Source: BAIKAL-G1 sp943370385
GTDB taxonomy: Bacteria > Cyanobacteriota > Cyanobacteriia > PCC-6307 > Cyanobiaceae
DNA: 64,000 nucleotides
Assembly: GCA_943370385.1 (NCBI GenBank)
Contig: CALRQT020000010.1
Location: 54,364-118,363 of the forward strand
Reading direction: 5' to 3'
Shown here: piece by piece, positions 7,078 to 15,669 of the stretch
How positions within the stretch are numbered: the stretch's first letter is position 1
Layout: each line of letters begins with the position of its first letter
Program-made: the position numbers and the translations under genes
Notes under the pieces: generated by a model
Databases searched by the model: none
What the model was told of the DNA's origin: nothing
The model's input: only the letters and a program-made list of their open reading frames with translations

Positions 7078-9084
7078 TCACGGGCCTGCAACACCCTCAC
7101 CGCTGACGGGTAGTTGGCTGCGCTGGAACCAATCGTCCGGCCCTGGCCGTTGCAGCAAGCGCCGGCCGAGCGCCAGCAGGGCCCAGCCATCGAAGGGGGC
7201 CCGGCGATGGGGCCAGAGATTGTCGCGGCGATAGAGAAACCCTTGCAGTTGCTCCCGCTGACGGTGATCGAGCGCCCCCCAGGCCAAACCGATCCCTAGG
7301 CCACCTGGGCGCACTTGCGTGCGAACCAGTTGGACAGGCCACGCACCGGCAAGCCCCCCATTAGGGAACGCAAGCTCCAACGGGGCCCCAGCACTAGCCA
7401 ACACCCAGGGGGCTGGATCGCGCAGGTCCAGTTCACAGCCGCCCTCGCTGATGGTGTGGATCCGAACGGCGGACTTTTGCTCCTGGCCACGCCCGCTGGG
7501 GCCGGGCTGGCTCAAGCTGGCGTGGAGCTGGAGCGTGAACCAAGGGGTGGTGTCCAAACGCTTGCGATCCCAACAGATTCGAATCGCGGCCAGCAAGAGC
7601 AGGCTGTTGATCCATCCCCAGATCAAGGTCACCTGCAACGCGCTCCCGGCGGCCGGTCCTGAGAACGAACCGTGGTGGAGCGTGAGGTTCACCTGGCTGA
7701 GCAGCTGAATGCCAAGCAGCAGGAGTAAGGGGAGCAGCAACCGCTTTGAAGGTCCACCTTTGGCAGCGGTTGGCAGACTCTTGGGGGTGACCTGAAAGCC
7801 TTGGGGCCGGCCCAGCAGGGTCATCACCACGCTGGCCGCCAAGGGCAGCACAAACACCCAGCGGTAGAGCTCCGGCATCAGGGCAGCGCGGGAGCGGCCA
7901 CACAACCAAGGCAAGAGCAGCAGTTGGCTGAGGAAGAAGGGGAAGGCCGCAGTCAACAACCCCTGGGAGTCCACCCTGTAGGGCAAAATCCCGAAGAGTC
8001 CCATACCGATCGGCGCCAGCAGCAGCACCAGCTGGGGCAGCACCAGGGCCCAATGGAGAATGCCTTCCCCATAGGCCAAACGCTGGATCGGAGTCAGCCC
8101 CGCAATCGTGAGCGGGTTGGCACCGGTGCGCAGGGTTTGGATGGTGCCACTGGCCCAACGGCTGCGCTGCCGGGCCATCGCTTTGAGGGTGAAGGGAGCC
8201 AAGCCGGCACTCAACTTCTCCGGCAGATACAGGCCCCGATAGCCCGCGGCAACCAGGCGAATCCCGGTGGCCAGATCCTCTGAAGCCGTTTGGGTTTCAA
8301 AGCCTCCCACCTGGCGCAAACTGGACAGACGCATCACAAACGAGGTGCCGGCACAGACCACCGCCCCCAGCCGTTGACGATTCGGCTGAATCCAGCGATA
8401 GAAGCTTTCTTCATCGGGCAGCAACCAGCGTTCCAAGCGCAAGTTGCGCATCACCGGATCGGCATTCATGTAGGTCTGGGGTGTCTGCAGAAAGCCGACA
8501 AGCGGATCCCGGAACAGACCGACCGTGCGATTCAGAAAACGTCTCGAAGGCACCACATCGGCATCAAAAACAGCCAGCAATTCCGCTTGAAGCTGGGGCA
8601 AGGCCGCGTTGAGATTGCCGGCCTTGGCATGGATTCGCTGGGGGCGGGCCTGATACCGGCACCCCAGCTGGGCGCTTAAGCGCTCGAGCTCAGGCCTGGC
8701 CCCGTCATCGAGCAACCAAACCTCAACATTGGGATAGTCGAGATCTAAACAGCCGCGCAGGCAGCGCTCCACCACCTCCAGGGGTTCGCCGCAGCTAGGC
8801 ACCAGCACCGCAACCTTGGGTAGGGAACTGGGATCACGGCGCCGATCGGCCGCCAGGGCGGCGGCAGCGGCCTGGATCTCGGCCTGGGCATCGGGCCCCG
8901 GCAGGACACTGAAGAGCAACTGCAGAAAGGCGCTGGCCAACAGCACCAGCTCCGCCGCCAGCATCGCCAGGCTCAGGGCCGTGGCGGCCGTTGAACTGAG
9001 ATTCAAGCTGCTGCCAATCCGCCAGCTCAGGTAGTGCAACGCCAGCGCCGCACTCAACCCAACGGCCAGGCCCCTGGCCTGCAA
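7078..9084 (-). CDS. BcsA-like processive glycosyltransferase family 2
   Basis: A 668-residue membrane glycosyltransferase. Two N-terminal helices precede a GT2 catalytic domain with WLLDDGA, the DxD motif FDADVVPS, the TASED motif and QRSRW (QxxRW), the full catalytic set of cellulose/hyaluronan-type synthases. About five transmembrane helices follow. The C-terminal roughly 110 residues look like a divergent PilZ region (TISEGGCELDL), but I see no clear RxxxR, so c-di-GMP binding is doubtful. The start drawn is a TTG at 9084; the only nearby alternative is an ATT, since an in-frame stop lies 30 nt upstream. The polymer cannot be named from sequence; no BcsB or cellulase neighbour is present. 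Confidence 0.87.
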   Translation of the reverse strand: MQARGLAVGLSAALALHYLSWRIGSSLNLSSTAATALSLAMLAAELVLLASAFLQLLFSVLPGPDAQAEIQAAAAALAADRRRDPSSLPKVAVLVPSCGEPLEVVERCLRGCLDLDYPNVEVWLLDDGARPELERLSAQLGCRYQARPQRIHAKAGNLNAALPQLQAELLAVFDADVVPSRRFLNRTVGLFRDPLVGFLQTPQTYMNADPVMRNLRLERWLLPDEESFYRWIQPNRQRLGAVVCAGTSFVMRLSSLRQVGGFETQTASEDLATGIRLVAAGYRGLYLPEKLSAGLAPFTLKAMARQRSRWASGTIQTLRTGANPLTIAGLTPIQRLAYGEGILHWALVLPQLVLLLAPIGMGLFGILPYRVDSQGLLTAAFPFFLSQLLLLPWLCGRSRAALMPELYRWVFVLPLAASVVMTLLGRPQGFQVTPKSLPTAAKGGPSKRLLLPLLLLLGIQLLSQVNLTLHHGSFSGPAAGSALQVTLIWGWINSLLLLAAIRICWDRKRLDTTPWFTLQLHASLSQPGPSGRGQEQKSAVRIHTISEGGCELDLRDPAPWVLASAGAPLELAFPNGGLAGAWPVQLVRTQVRPGGLGIGLAWGALDHRQREQLQGFLYRRDNLWPHRRAPFDGWALLALGRRLLQRPGPDDWFQRSQLPVSGEGVAGP

Positions 9085-9132
9085 AGAGTCAAAGAACGGG
9101 CGAATGGTGAGGCTCTAGCAAGCATCCAAAGC

Positions 9133-9453
9133 CTATCGGGATAGAACCGCGGCTGGTGGTCTTTCAGGGCACAGCGCCAAGCAGCCCACCGACAACCAAT
9201 AATTAAACGACTCCTCGTCCTTAGCGATCACCCGTCGATAGTAGGTTTTGCCCGTGAGGATGGATAGGGCCACACCGATTGCCAGCCCGGTCCCAAATAG
9301 CGTGAGTACGTTAATTTTTCCGGCGCCACTTGACAGGTGCTTGCGGAAAACAACGAGGCAAGGGGCATTCAGGAATCCCAATGGATGGGCCAACAATGAT
9401 GTGATATGACGTGAAACGAACTGTCCCCTCAGGGGCCCGAGGGAATGGGGCAT
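9133..9453 (-). CDS. Hypothetical small membrane protein, start unresolved
   Basis: The open frame encodes 106 residues. Only the C-terminal part looks protein-like: one transmembrane helix (LFGTGLAIGVALSIL) followed by TGKTYYRRVIAKDEESFNYWLSVGCL. The N-terminal 45 residues have no coding character and no good in-frame start is visible near the helix, so the real product may be about 60 residues from a non-ATG codon. It lies downstream of the RluA-like gene on the same strand. Confidence 0.42.
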   Translation of the reverse strand: MPHSLGPLRGQFVSRHITSLLAHPLGFLNAPCLVVFRKHLSSGAGKINVLTLFGTGLAIGVALSILTGKTYYRRVIAKDEESFNYWLSVGCLALCPERPPAAVLSR

Positions 9454-9461
9454 CCATCCCG

Positions 9462-10574
9462 CTAATCATCCATGCCGGCTGGGGGGATTGACGGCCAGTC
9501 GTGATGAACCAGCGGCTTGCCCGAGCCTCCCGAAGCAGCCTTTGCCAACCCCAGGGCCTGGGGCGCCTCCAGGTCGAGGCGGCGGCCGCCGGGGAGGTCC
9601 AGCTCCAACCGCCAGGCCTGGAGGTGGTAGCCGCCGTCGCCGGGTAAGGCGCCTGGGGAAGCCTGGCCGCCAGGGGCGTAGAGGGGATCCCCCAGCAGGG
9701 GCGCCCCGATCGCGGCGCAGTGGATGCGGATCTGGTGGGGGCGGCCGCTGGCGATGGCCACCTGCACCAGATCGGCCTGGCTGCCGCGCTCCAGCAGGGT
9801 GAGGGTGCTGCGGGCGGAGCGGTCTCCTGGAGCGGAGCGATCTCCTGGAGCAGACCCATCGGCGGCGCACCAGAGCTGGCCGAGCTGGGGATGGGCGCGC
9901 AGGCCGATCGGCACCTCAATCAGGCGCGACTCGCCCGGTTGCAGGGCCAGCACCCCGGGCACCACCAGGGCCCGGTAGAGCTTGCGGCAGCCTGCGCCGA
10001 GGAGCGGGGCGGCCTGGCTGGGAGCCTGGGCCGTGCTCTCCCGCAGCCGGGCACTGAGCCAGGCCCGGGTGGGGGGCTTGCGGGCGCAGACCAGCAGACC
10101 CGACGTGAAGCGGCCAAGCCGGTGCACGGGCCGGGGCACTCCGGCTGGGTCGTCCCGGTGGCGGCGCTCCAACAGGCGCAGCACGCTGTGCTCCAGCCAG
10201 CCCCCAGCCGGCAGCACGGGCAGGCCGCTGGGCTTGTCGATCACATGCAGGTCGCCGTCATCGAACAGGGGGCCGGGCAGGTCCGGCACGGCGGCCTCCT
10301 GCCAGGGGGGCCGATGCCAGGCCAGCCGATCAGAGGCTGCGAGCGGCGCATCGGCCAGGAGCCTCTGGCCATTGCAGTGCACCTCGCCGGCGGCGATTCG
10401 CCACAGCCACACCGCCAGCTCGGAATGGCCGTAGCGGCTGGCGTAGTAGCTCGCCACGCTGGTGCCGGTGGCCAGGTCTGGGCCGGGGCGGTCGCGGTAG
10501 GTCCAGCCCTGGTTGAAGGCGGGCGGCAGCCAGCCCGCAGCAGGGGGATCGGGCCGGGGCTCGGGATTACTCAA
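9462..10574 (-). CDS. RluA-family pseudouridine synthase-like protein with altered active-site motif
   Basis: A 370-residue protein. Its N-terminus resembles an S4-like segment, and the catalytic domain has HVIDKPSGLPVLP and VHRLGRFTSGLLVCAR. In RluA enzymes this motif is HRLDxxTSG, and the Asp is the catalytic nucleophile; here Gly occupies that place (codon GGC on the minus strand). A subset of cyanobacterial and plant RluA-like proteins may share this change. The later SGRPHQIRIHCAAIGAPLLGDPLY segment is intact. A small in-frame duplication (APGDRS twice) lies in the insert near residue 245. Its start overlaps the end of the response-regulator gene by 8 nt, indicating an operon. Confidence 0.82.
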   Translation of the reverse strand: MSNPEPRPDPPAAGWLPPAFNQGWTYRDRPGPDLATGTSVASYYASRYGHSELAVWLWRIAAGEVHCNGQRLLADAPLAASDRLAWHRPPWQEAAVPDLPGPLFDDGDLHVIDKPSGLPVLPAGGWLEHSVLRLLERRHRDDPAGVPRPVHRLGRFTSGLLVCARKPPTRAWLSARLRESTAQAPSQAAPLLGAGCRKLYRALVVPGVLALQPGESRLIEVPIGLRAHPQLGQLWCAADGSAPGDRSAPGDRSARSTLTLLERGSQADLVQVAIASGRPHQIRIHCAAIGAPLLGDPLYAPGGQASPGALPGDGGYHLQAWRLELDLPGGRRLDLEAPQALGLAKAASGGSGKPLVHHDWPSIPPAGMDD

Positions 10575-11382
10575 CCAGACCGTTTTCGAGGGCGTAGCGC
10601 ACCAGTTCGGTGCGGCTGGAGGTGCCGGTTTTGGTGAACAGGCGGCTCACGTATTTCTCGACGTTGCGGATTGAGGTTTCCAGGCGCCGGGCGATCTCCT
10701 TGTTCATCAGGCCCTCGGCCACCAGTTGCAGCACCGAGGCCTCCCGGGGGGTGAAGTCGTGGCGCACGGGGCCGGCCGCCTTCTTGGGGCCGCCGGTTTG
10801 CAGCAGGGAGCGGATCTCGGTGATCTGTTTGGCCATCTGGCCGATGTCGGCGTCGGCGTAGCGGGCCGCCTCGGCCAGCAGCCGTTCCTGGCGACGCACC
10901 ACGTTGCGCACCCGGGCCACCAGCTCGTCGGGATCGAAGGGCTTGGGGATGTAGTCATCGACGCCGGCCTGGAAGCCTTCGATCCGATCGGCCGTCATGC
11001 CCTTGGCGGTGAGGAAGATCACCGGCGTGCCCCCCAGGCGCTCATCGGCCCGCAGGCGCTTGAGCAGGCCGTAGCCATCGAGGCGCGGCATCATCACGTC
11101 GCTGAGCACCAGGTCGGGCAGCAGGGCCTGGGCCTTCTCCCAGCCGTCGAGGCCATCCACCGCCGTGGTGACATCAAAGCCCTCGTCTTCGAGGTAGGCC
11201 TGCACGGCCGTGCGCAGGCCCGGTTCGTCGTCCACCAGCAGCAGCCGCGCCGGCGCCGGTTTGGGGGCTTCGGCCGGCGCTACCGGCTCCGGGGTGGCTC
11301 CAGCAGGGCCGGATCCGGGGGATGGGGGATGGGCGGGCTCTGGGGGCATGGACCCGCGGGGGGCGATGGGGGCTGTGGCCAA
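10567..11382 (-). CDS. NarL/FixJ-type two-component response regulator
   Basis: A 271-residue regulator. A proline-rich extension of about 43 residues precedes a receiver domain with the acidic pair LLVDDEP (Asp51/52), phosphoacceptor Asp95 in VLSDVMMP, FLTAKG and the conserved Lys in YIPKPFDPDEL. A C-terminal LuxR helix-turn-helix follows (TPREASVLQLVAEGLMNKEIARRL and NVEKYVSRLFTKTG). It resembles the Ycf29-like regulators of cyanobacteria and red-algal plastids, though I cannot confirm orthology. No histidine kinase is adjacent. It is translationally coupled to the downstream RluA-like gene, and the secreted-type protein upstream ends 4 nt before its start. Confidence 0.9.
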   Translation of the reverse strand: MATAPIAPRGSMPPEPAHPPSPGSGPAGATPEPVAPAEAPKPAPARLLLVDDEPGLRTAVQAYLEDEGFDVTTAVDGLDGWEKAQALLPDLVLSDVMMPRLDGYGLLKRLRADERLGGTPVIFLTAKGMTADRIEGFQAGVDDYIPKPFDPDELVARVRNVVRRQERLLAEAARYADADIGQMAKQITEIRSLLQTGGPKKAAGPVRHDFTPREASVLQLVAEGLMNKEIARRLETSIRNVEKYVSRLFTKTGTSSRTELVRYALENGLVE

Positions 11383-11385
11383 AAT

Positions 11386-12006
11386 CTATCGAGTGTTTCC
11401 CGGTAAGACCTGTTCGCGCTCCACCAGGTGGCCGGAATAGCCGAGCTTGCGGGCCAGGGGCGCCAGGCTGGCCGGATCCTTGCCGGCCTGCTCCGGGTAG
11501 CAAGCGGCCCACCAGATCTGGTGATCGAGCCGGTTGGCGGTGGTGATCGTGCCGCCGGGGTTGAGTTCGCGCAGGATGAACTCGCGGCCGTTGCTGCTCA
11601 TCCGCATCGGTTGGGAGAGGGAACAGCGGATCGTTTCTTGGCGCACGCGCAGGTTGTTGGGCAGCTCCAGCCAAACCTTGATCTGGCGCACCTCCGGGTC
11701 GTTGGGGTCCTTGCTGACTGCATAGACGCCGACGGCCTCCTGGCCACCGCGGCCGGCCCGCTCCCACAGCACCACCAGCCCCGGCGGCCGGGCATCAATC
11801 GGGTTGACCATGTCGCCCTGGTCGGCGCCGGCGGGGAGGGGCGCCAGCCAGCCAGCCCACACCAGCGCCGAGGCCGAGGCCGCCCAGGCAAGGCCCCGGG
11901 CATGGACCAGGACAGGGCCTAAACCACGACCCAGGGCCCGAGCCAGGCAACGCCCCGTAACAGCGGCCAGCGCCAGTGGTTGGCCCGAAAGGCGATCACC
12001 AGCCAT
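11386..12006 (-). CDS. Conserved hypothetical exported protein
   Basis: A 206-residue protein with a hydrophobic N-terminal region and an AxA-like site (APLPAGADQG, about residue 60), suggesting export. The mature part has no motif I recognise; it is rich in short beta-like segments (EVRQIKVWLELPNNLRVRQ) and has two Cys (RCSL, AACYPEQ) that could pair in the periplasm. It starts divergently from the cysteine desulfurase (28 nt apart) and ends 4 nt before the response regulator, so it heads a three-gene operon. Confidence 0.72.
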   Translation of the reverse strand: MAGDRLSGQPLALAAVTGRCLARALGRGLGPVLVHARGLAWAASASALVWAGWLAPLPAGADQGDMVNPIDARPPGLVVLWERAGRGGQEAVGVYAVSKDPNDPEVRQIKVWLELPNNLRVRQETIRCSLSQPMRMSSNGREFILRELNPGGTITTANRLDHQIWWAACYPEQAGKDPASLAPLARKLGYSGHLVEREQVLPGNTR

Positions 12007-12034
12007 CGCAGAGCGCCCTTGTCAACATGGGCCC

Positions 12035-13255
12035 ATGCTCGCCTACCTCGACCACCAGGCCACCACCCCCTGTGATCCGGCCGTGGTGGCCGCCATGGCC
12101 CCCTGGTGGACGGAGCAGTTCGCCAACCCGGCCAGCCGCCTGCACCGGCCCGGCCTGCTGGCCGCCGCCGCCGTGGACCAGGCCCGGGCCCAGATCCTGG
12201 GGCAGCTGGGCCTCCAAGAGGGTGACTCCCCTAGCCATCCCAAGGCCGATCCCAAGGGCGATCCCAGCGGTGATCCCAGCGGTGATCTAGCCGGCGCCCG
12301 ACTGATCTTCACCAGCGGCGCCACCGAGGCCAACAACCTGGCCCTCAAGGGTCTGGCCGAGGCGGAATTGGCGGCGGGCGGCCGCCGGCGCCAGCTCGTG
12401 ACCCTGGCCACGGAACACCGGGCCGTGCTCGATCCCCTGCGCTACCTGGCCCGCCACGGCTTCCGGCTCACCGAACTATCCGTGGGCAGCGATGGCCTGG
12501 TGGATCTGGGCCAACTCGAAGCGGCCCTGGGCCCCGACACCCTGGTGGTGAGCGTGATGGCCGCCAACAACGAAATCGGCGTGCTCCAGCCCCTGGCCGC
12601 GATCGGCTCCCTCTGCCGTCAGCGGGGAATCCCCTTCCACTGCGACGGGGCCCAGGCCGTGGGCCACATCGCCCTCAACCCCGCCGAGCTGGGCATCGAC
12701 CTGCTCAGCCTCAGCGGCCACAAGTTCTATGGCCCCAAGGGCATGGGCGCCCTGGCGATCAGCCGGCCCCTCACGCTCGCCCCCCAGCTCCATGGCGGCG
12801 GCCAGCAGGGGGGCCTGCGGGCCGGCACCCTGCCCGTGCCCTTGATCGTGGGTCTGGCCGCCGCCCTGAACCTGGCCCAAGCCGACCGCCTGGAGCGGGA
12901 GCAGCGACTGGGGGCCCTAAGGGATCGGCTTTGGCTGGGGCTGGAGGCCCTGGGCGGCATCCGCCGCAATGGGGCCGCCTCGCCGCGGCTGGCCCACAAC
13001 CTCAATATTTGCGTGGACGGGGTGGAGGGCGGCGCCTTGCACCGGGCCCTGCGCCGCCAGCTGGCGGTGAGCGGCGGCTCGGCCTGCAGCAGCGGCGAAC
13101 CCTCCCATGTGCTCGCCGCCTTGGGGCTCAGCCGCCTGGAAGCGGCCGCCTCGATCCGCTTTGGCCTGGGCCGCGCCACCACGGCCGCCGAGATCGAACA
13201 GGCGATCGCTGCGGTAGCCGAGGCCCTCAGCCAGCTGCGGGGCCCCAGAGGCTGA
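12035..13255 (+). CDS. Cysteine desulfurase (NifS/IscS-like, PLP-dependent)
   Basis: A 406-residue class-V aminotransferase-fold enzyme that takes sulfur from cysteine for Fe-S cluster and thio-cofactor synthesis. It shows YLDHQATTP at the N-terminus, TSGATEANNLALKG, ATEHRAVLD, the PLP Asp/Gln region HCDGAQAVGH, the Schiff-base Lys in LSGHKFYGPKG, and the catalytic Cys in GSACSSG. I place the start at the ATG at 12035, because the longer frame back to 11804 is low-complexity and antisense to the exported-protein gene. An unusual four-fold DPxG repeat lies after residue 70. It is convergent with the DUF456 gene, overlapping by 29 nt. Confidence 0.93.
   Translation: MLAYLDHQATTPCDPAVVAAMAPWWTEQFANPASRLHRPGLLAAAAVDQARAQILGQLGLQEGDSPSHPKADPKGDPSGDPSGDLAGARLIFTSGATEANNLALKGLAEAELAAGGRRRQLVTLATEHRAVLDPLRYLARHGFRLTELSVGSDGLVDLGQLEAALGPDTLVVSVMAANNEIGVLQPLAAIGSLCRQRGIPFHCDGAQAVGHIALNPAELGIDLLSLSGHKFYGPKGMGALAISRPLTLAPQLHGGGQQGGLRAGTLPVPLIVGLAAALNLAQADRLEREQRLGALRDRLWLGLEALGGIRRNGAASPRLAHNLNICVDGVEGGALHRALRRQLAVSGGSACSSGEPSHVLAALGLSRLEAAASIRFGLGRATTAAEIEQAIAAVAEALSQLRGPRG
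12248..12295 (+). repeat. 12-bp unit repeated four times inside the cysteine desulfurase
   Basis: Four imperfect copies of gatcccagcggt encode DPKG-DPSG-DPSG-DLAG. It lies in a surface-loop position between LGQLGL and the LIFTSGATEANN strand, so it lengthens a loop without touching catalytic residues. Confidence 0.8.
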
Positions 13256-13814
13256 GGGCCACAAACCCCACCACCCCCACCACGGCCAGCAGCATCTGGG
13301 CCAGGCGACTGACGAGCATGCCGCTCACCACCGCCAGCCCCACCTGCAGCGAGCGGCCCAGGATCGCCAGGGCGCCACGGCCGGCGGCCGGGTCCAGGCG
13401 CCCTGGAGCGTTTCGCCGCCCGGGCCCTAGCTCCGCCACCAGCTCCCCCAAAGCGGCACCCAGCAAGGGCCCCACCAGGGCGCCCAGCAGCGGACCGCCC
13501 ACGGGCAGGGCCGGCAAGAGGCCAAGAACGCCGAACAGCAACCCCAGGGCCGCGCCCCCGTAGGCCCAGCGGCTGGCCTGGAGCCGCGCCGCCCCGAGCA
13601 CCACCCCCAACGCCTCCGCCCCCCAGCCCAACAGCAGCAAAAGCACCGCCAACAGCAGCACGGGCCAAGCCACGCCAAACCCCACCGCCCAACACCAGAG
13701 CAGGGCCCCCAGGGGCAACAGCACCAGCCCCGACAAAACCGGCAACAGGGTGCCGGGAATCGCCAACAGCTGCACCACCAGGGCAGCCCACCAGAGCAGG
13801 TCGGTGGTGGTCAT
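13227..13814 (-). CDS. DUF456 membrane protein
   Basis: A 195-residue, very hydrophobic protein with about five transmembrane helices. It follows the DUF456 pattern: an N-terminal pair of helices (IPGTLLPVLSGLVLLPLGALL), then a Gly-rich GALVGPLLGAALGEL segment and C-terminal helices. Function is unknown. Its 3' end overlaps the cysteine desulfurase 3' end by 29 nt in the convergent sense. Its start is divergent from the first paralog of the tandem array. Confidence 0.82.
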   Translation of the reverse strand: MTTTDLLWWAALVVQLLAIPGTLLPVLSGLVLLPLGALLWCWAVGFGVAWPVLLLAVLLLLLGWGAEALGVVLGAARLQASRWAYGGAALGLLFGVLGLLPALPVGGPLLGALVGPLLGAALGELVAELGPGRRNAPGRLDPAAGRGALAILGRSLQVGLAVVSGMLVSRLAQMLLAVVGVVGFVALSLWGPAAG

Positions 13815-13882
13815 GGCGACAGGGGAATGAACAGAACAAGAACCATGGCTATCCCTACACTCAAGCCCCTGACTTCATCAGC

Positions 13883-14659
13883 ATGGCCCTAAAGCCAACC
13901 AGCCAGGGGCACTTCCGAGAGAAGGGCTTGCCGGATATCTCAATCGCCTATGAGCGGGCCCCTAAGACCTTCTGGACCTTCTCCTGGGTGTGCAGTCTGG
14001 CGTACATAGCTTTTTCCGTAATGTTCATATGGGGGTTGATCCCGCTGTTGGTCTCTGAACCATTTGCAAACCCCATCCCTTTTGAATTCCTATCGCATGG
14101 GCTGGTAGGGCTGGCGGGAAGGGAGCTGGTGTCGCTTGTGGTGGCTGTGGGCTTTTACCGCGGCGCCTGGATGGCCATGGAGGGCCATCAGCCCCGTTTC
14201 GCTGACCTGATCCGCTGGGATGGGGCCGCATTCAACCGGCTTTTCCTGGCCCGGGCTGCCTCCAATCTGGTGCTGTTGCCCCCCTTGGGCCTCGGGGCCC
14301 TGGTTGGCTTTGGCCTGAGTTCCTTGGGGGTTGGGAGCCTGATCTGGTGGCCAATCGGCCTATTGGCCTTGGTTTGGCTTGGCTGGTTTGAGCACACCCA
14401 ATCCCTTCTTGACCCCCTTTGCCTGTTCCGAGAAGCAAAGCCTTTTGCGGCGATTCGCAGCAGCATGCAGATCGTCAAGAAGGAGAAGTTGTTGTACTCT
14501 GACATTTACTCTAATAATCGGCCAATAAGCAACACTTTAATGGATTTTAGAGTCCTTCGTTACGTTTTTAACCCGTGGAAGTACTTCTGCAGGCTGGCTG
14601 CCTACCGCCAAGTCTTCGGGGCGGACGATCGGTTGGGGCTGATGAAACCCCAATCCTGA
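13883..14659 (+). CDS. Multi-span membrane protein, paralog A1 (aberrant C-terminal segment)
   Basis: A 258-residue protein with about five hydrophobic helices. It carries the array signature GFYRGAWMAMEGHQPRFADLIRWDGAAFNR and the tail LAAYRQVFGADDRLGLMKPQS. Unlike A2 and A3, the stretch between about residues 198 and 236 is hydrophilic (KKEKLLYSDIYSNN and on) where the paralogs have a Gly/Leu-rich transmembrane helix. The corresponding DNA (14479-14590) is much more AT-rich than the rest. The N-terminus also differs from A2/A3. No function is assigned; the topology resembles DUF975-like integral proteins. Confidence 0.72.
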   Translation: MALKPTSQGHFREKGLPDISIAYERAPKTFWTFSWVCSLAYIAFSVMFIWGLIPLLVSEPFANPIPFEFLSHGLVGLAGRELVSLVVAVGFYRGAWMAMEGHQPRFADLIRWDGAAFNRLFLARAASNLVLLPPLGLGALVGFGLSSLGVGSLIWWPIGLLALVWLGWFEHTQSLLDPLCLFREAKPFAAIRSSMQIVKKEKLLYSDIYSNNRPISNTLMDFRVLRYVFNPWKYFCRLAAYRQVFGADDRLGLMKPQS

Positions 14660-14771
14660 TTCAACGGATCAGGGCCTGATCTGGGCTGGTCGGTTTGCGG
14701 CATCGCGCCAGGGGCGTGAACAGGACGGAAACCATGGCCATCCTTAGCCTGGAGCCATTGCTTCGCCCAGC

Positions 14772-15557
14772 ATGGCGCTCACGCCAATCCGTTCGGGACG
14801 CCTACGGGTGTTCCAAGCCTGCCGCGAGGGCTGGATCGCCTTTTGCCGCGCCCCAGTGCCGTTGATGCTGTTTCCCTTACTCAGTTCCCTGGCGATAGGA
14901 GCTTGTTTTCTGTTGGCTTGGATCCTGCTGCTGCCCCCCCACTACGGCGGATCGGCGGGGGCCCTGCCCCGCCAGCTCGAGATCCTGACCACCCTGGCAG
15001 TTTTGCTGGGGACCTTGCTGGTGATGATGGTATCGAGCCTGGGCTTTTGCCGCGGCGCCTGGATGGCCCTAGAGGGCCGCAAGCCCCGCTTCGCTGACTT
15101 GTTTCGCTGGGATGGAGCTGCTCTCAAGCGGTTGCTCCTGGCCTGGACCGCCCAGCAGCTGGTCCTGCTGCTCCCCCTGGGCCTGGCGACCCTGCTCTAC
15201 TTCGGCCTAGAGCGCCTGGTCCTCGGATCGCTGTGGGAATTGCATATCGCGCTGTTGATCTTGGCCCTGGCCTGGTATGGCGTGACCCAATGCTTTCTCA
15301 ATCCCCTCTGCCTGTTCCGGGAACCCAAGCCCTTCGCTGCCGTGGGTAGCGGCATCCGGGTGGTACTTCGCGAATGGTGGCCCGTGGTTGGCCTCAATGG
15401 GCTGCTCCTAGCCCTAACCATGGTGGTGAGCACGGTCTGTTGCTGGCCCCTGCCGATTGTCCTCACCACCCCCTTGGCTTGCTGCATCAACTTGGCCGCC
15501 TACCGCCAACTCTTCGGGGCGGAGGATCGGCTGGGGCTGATGAAACCCCAATCCTGA
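14772..15557 (+). CDS. Multi-span membrane protein, paralog A2
   Basis: A 261-residue protein with about six hydrophobic segments. It starts MALTPIRSGRLRVFQACREGW, contains GFCRGAWMALEGRKPRFADLFRWDGAALKR and ends AAYRQLFGAEDRLGLMKPQS. It is a close paralog of A3 and a partial paralog of A1. The conserved loop (RGAW, then RFADL and RWDGA) is presumably the functional part; the family's role is unknown to me. It likely resides in the plasma or thylakoid membrane. Confidence 0.75.
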   Translation: MALTPIRSGRLRVFQACREGWIAFCRAPVPLMLFPLLSSLAIGACFLLAWILLLPPHYGGSAGALPRQLEILTTLAVLLGTLLVMMVSSLGFCRGAWMALEGRKPRFADLFRWDGAALKRLLLAWTAQQLVLLLPLGLATLLYFGLERLVLGSLWELHIALLILALAWYGVTQCFLNPLCLFREPKPFAAVGSGIRVVLREWWPVVGLNGLLLALTMVVSTVCCWPLPIVLTTPLACCINLAAYRQLFGAEDRLGLMKPQS

Positions 15558-15669
15558 TCCGACGGATCAGGGCCTGATCGGTGCAGATCGGTTTGCGGCA
15601 TCGCGCCAGCGGCATGGACAGAACCAGAACCCTTGCGATCCCTAAGCTCAAGCCACCGCTTCGCCCAGC

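Noticed and set aside
8900..9132. Strong promoter for the BcsA-like gene
   Set aside because: No clear -10/-35 pair or ribosome site could be seen near the TTG start.
11804..12034. Upstream extension of the cysteine desulfurase
   Set aside because: The extra 77 residues are Arg/Pro-rich, antisense to the exported-protein gene, and family members begin at the YLDHQATTP region.
12727..13839. Minus-strand frame of 370 codons across the cysteine desulfurase end and DUF456
   Set aside because: Alternative frame of the DUF456 gene; Gly/Ala/Arg-rich with no motif, while DUF456 is recognisable.
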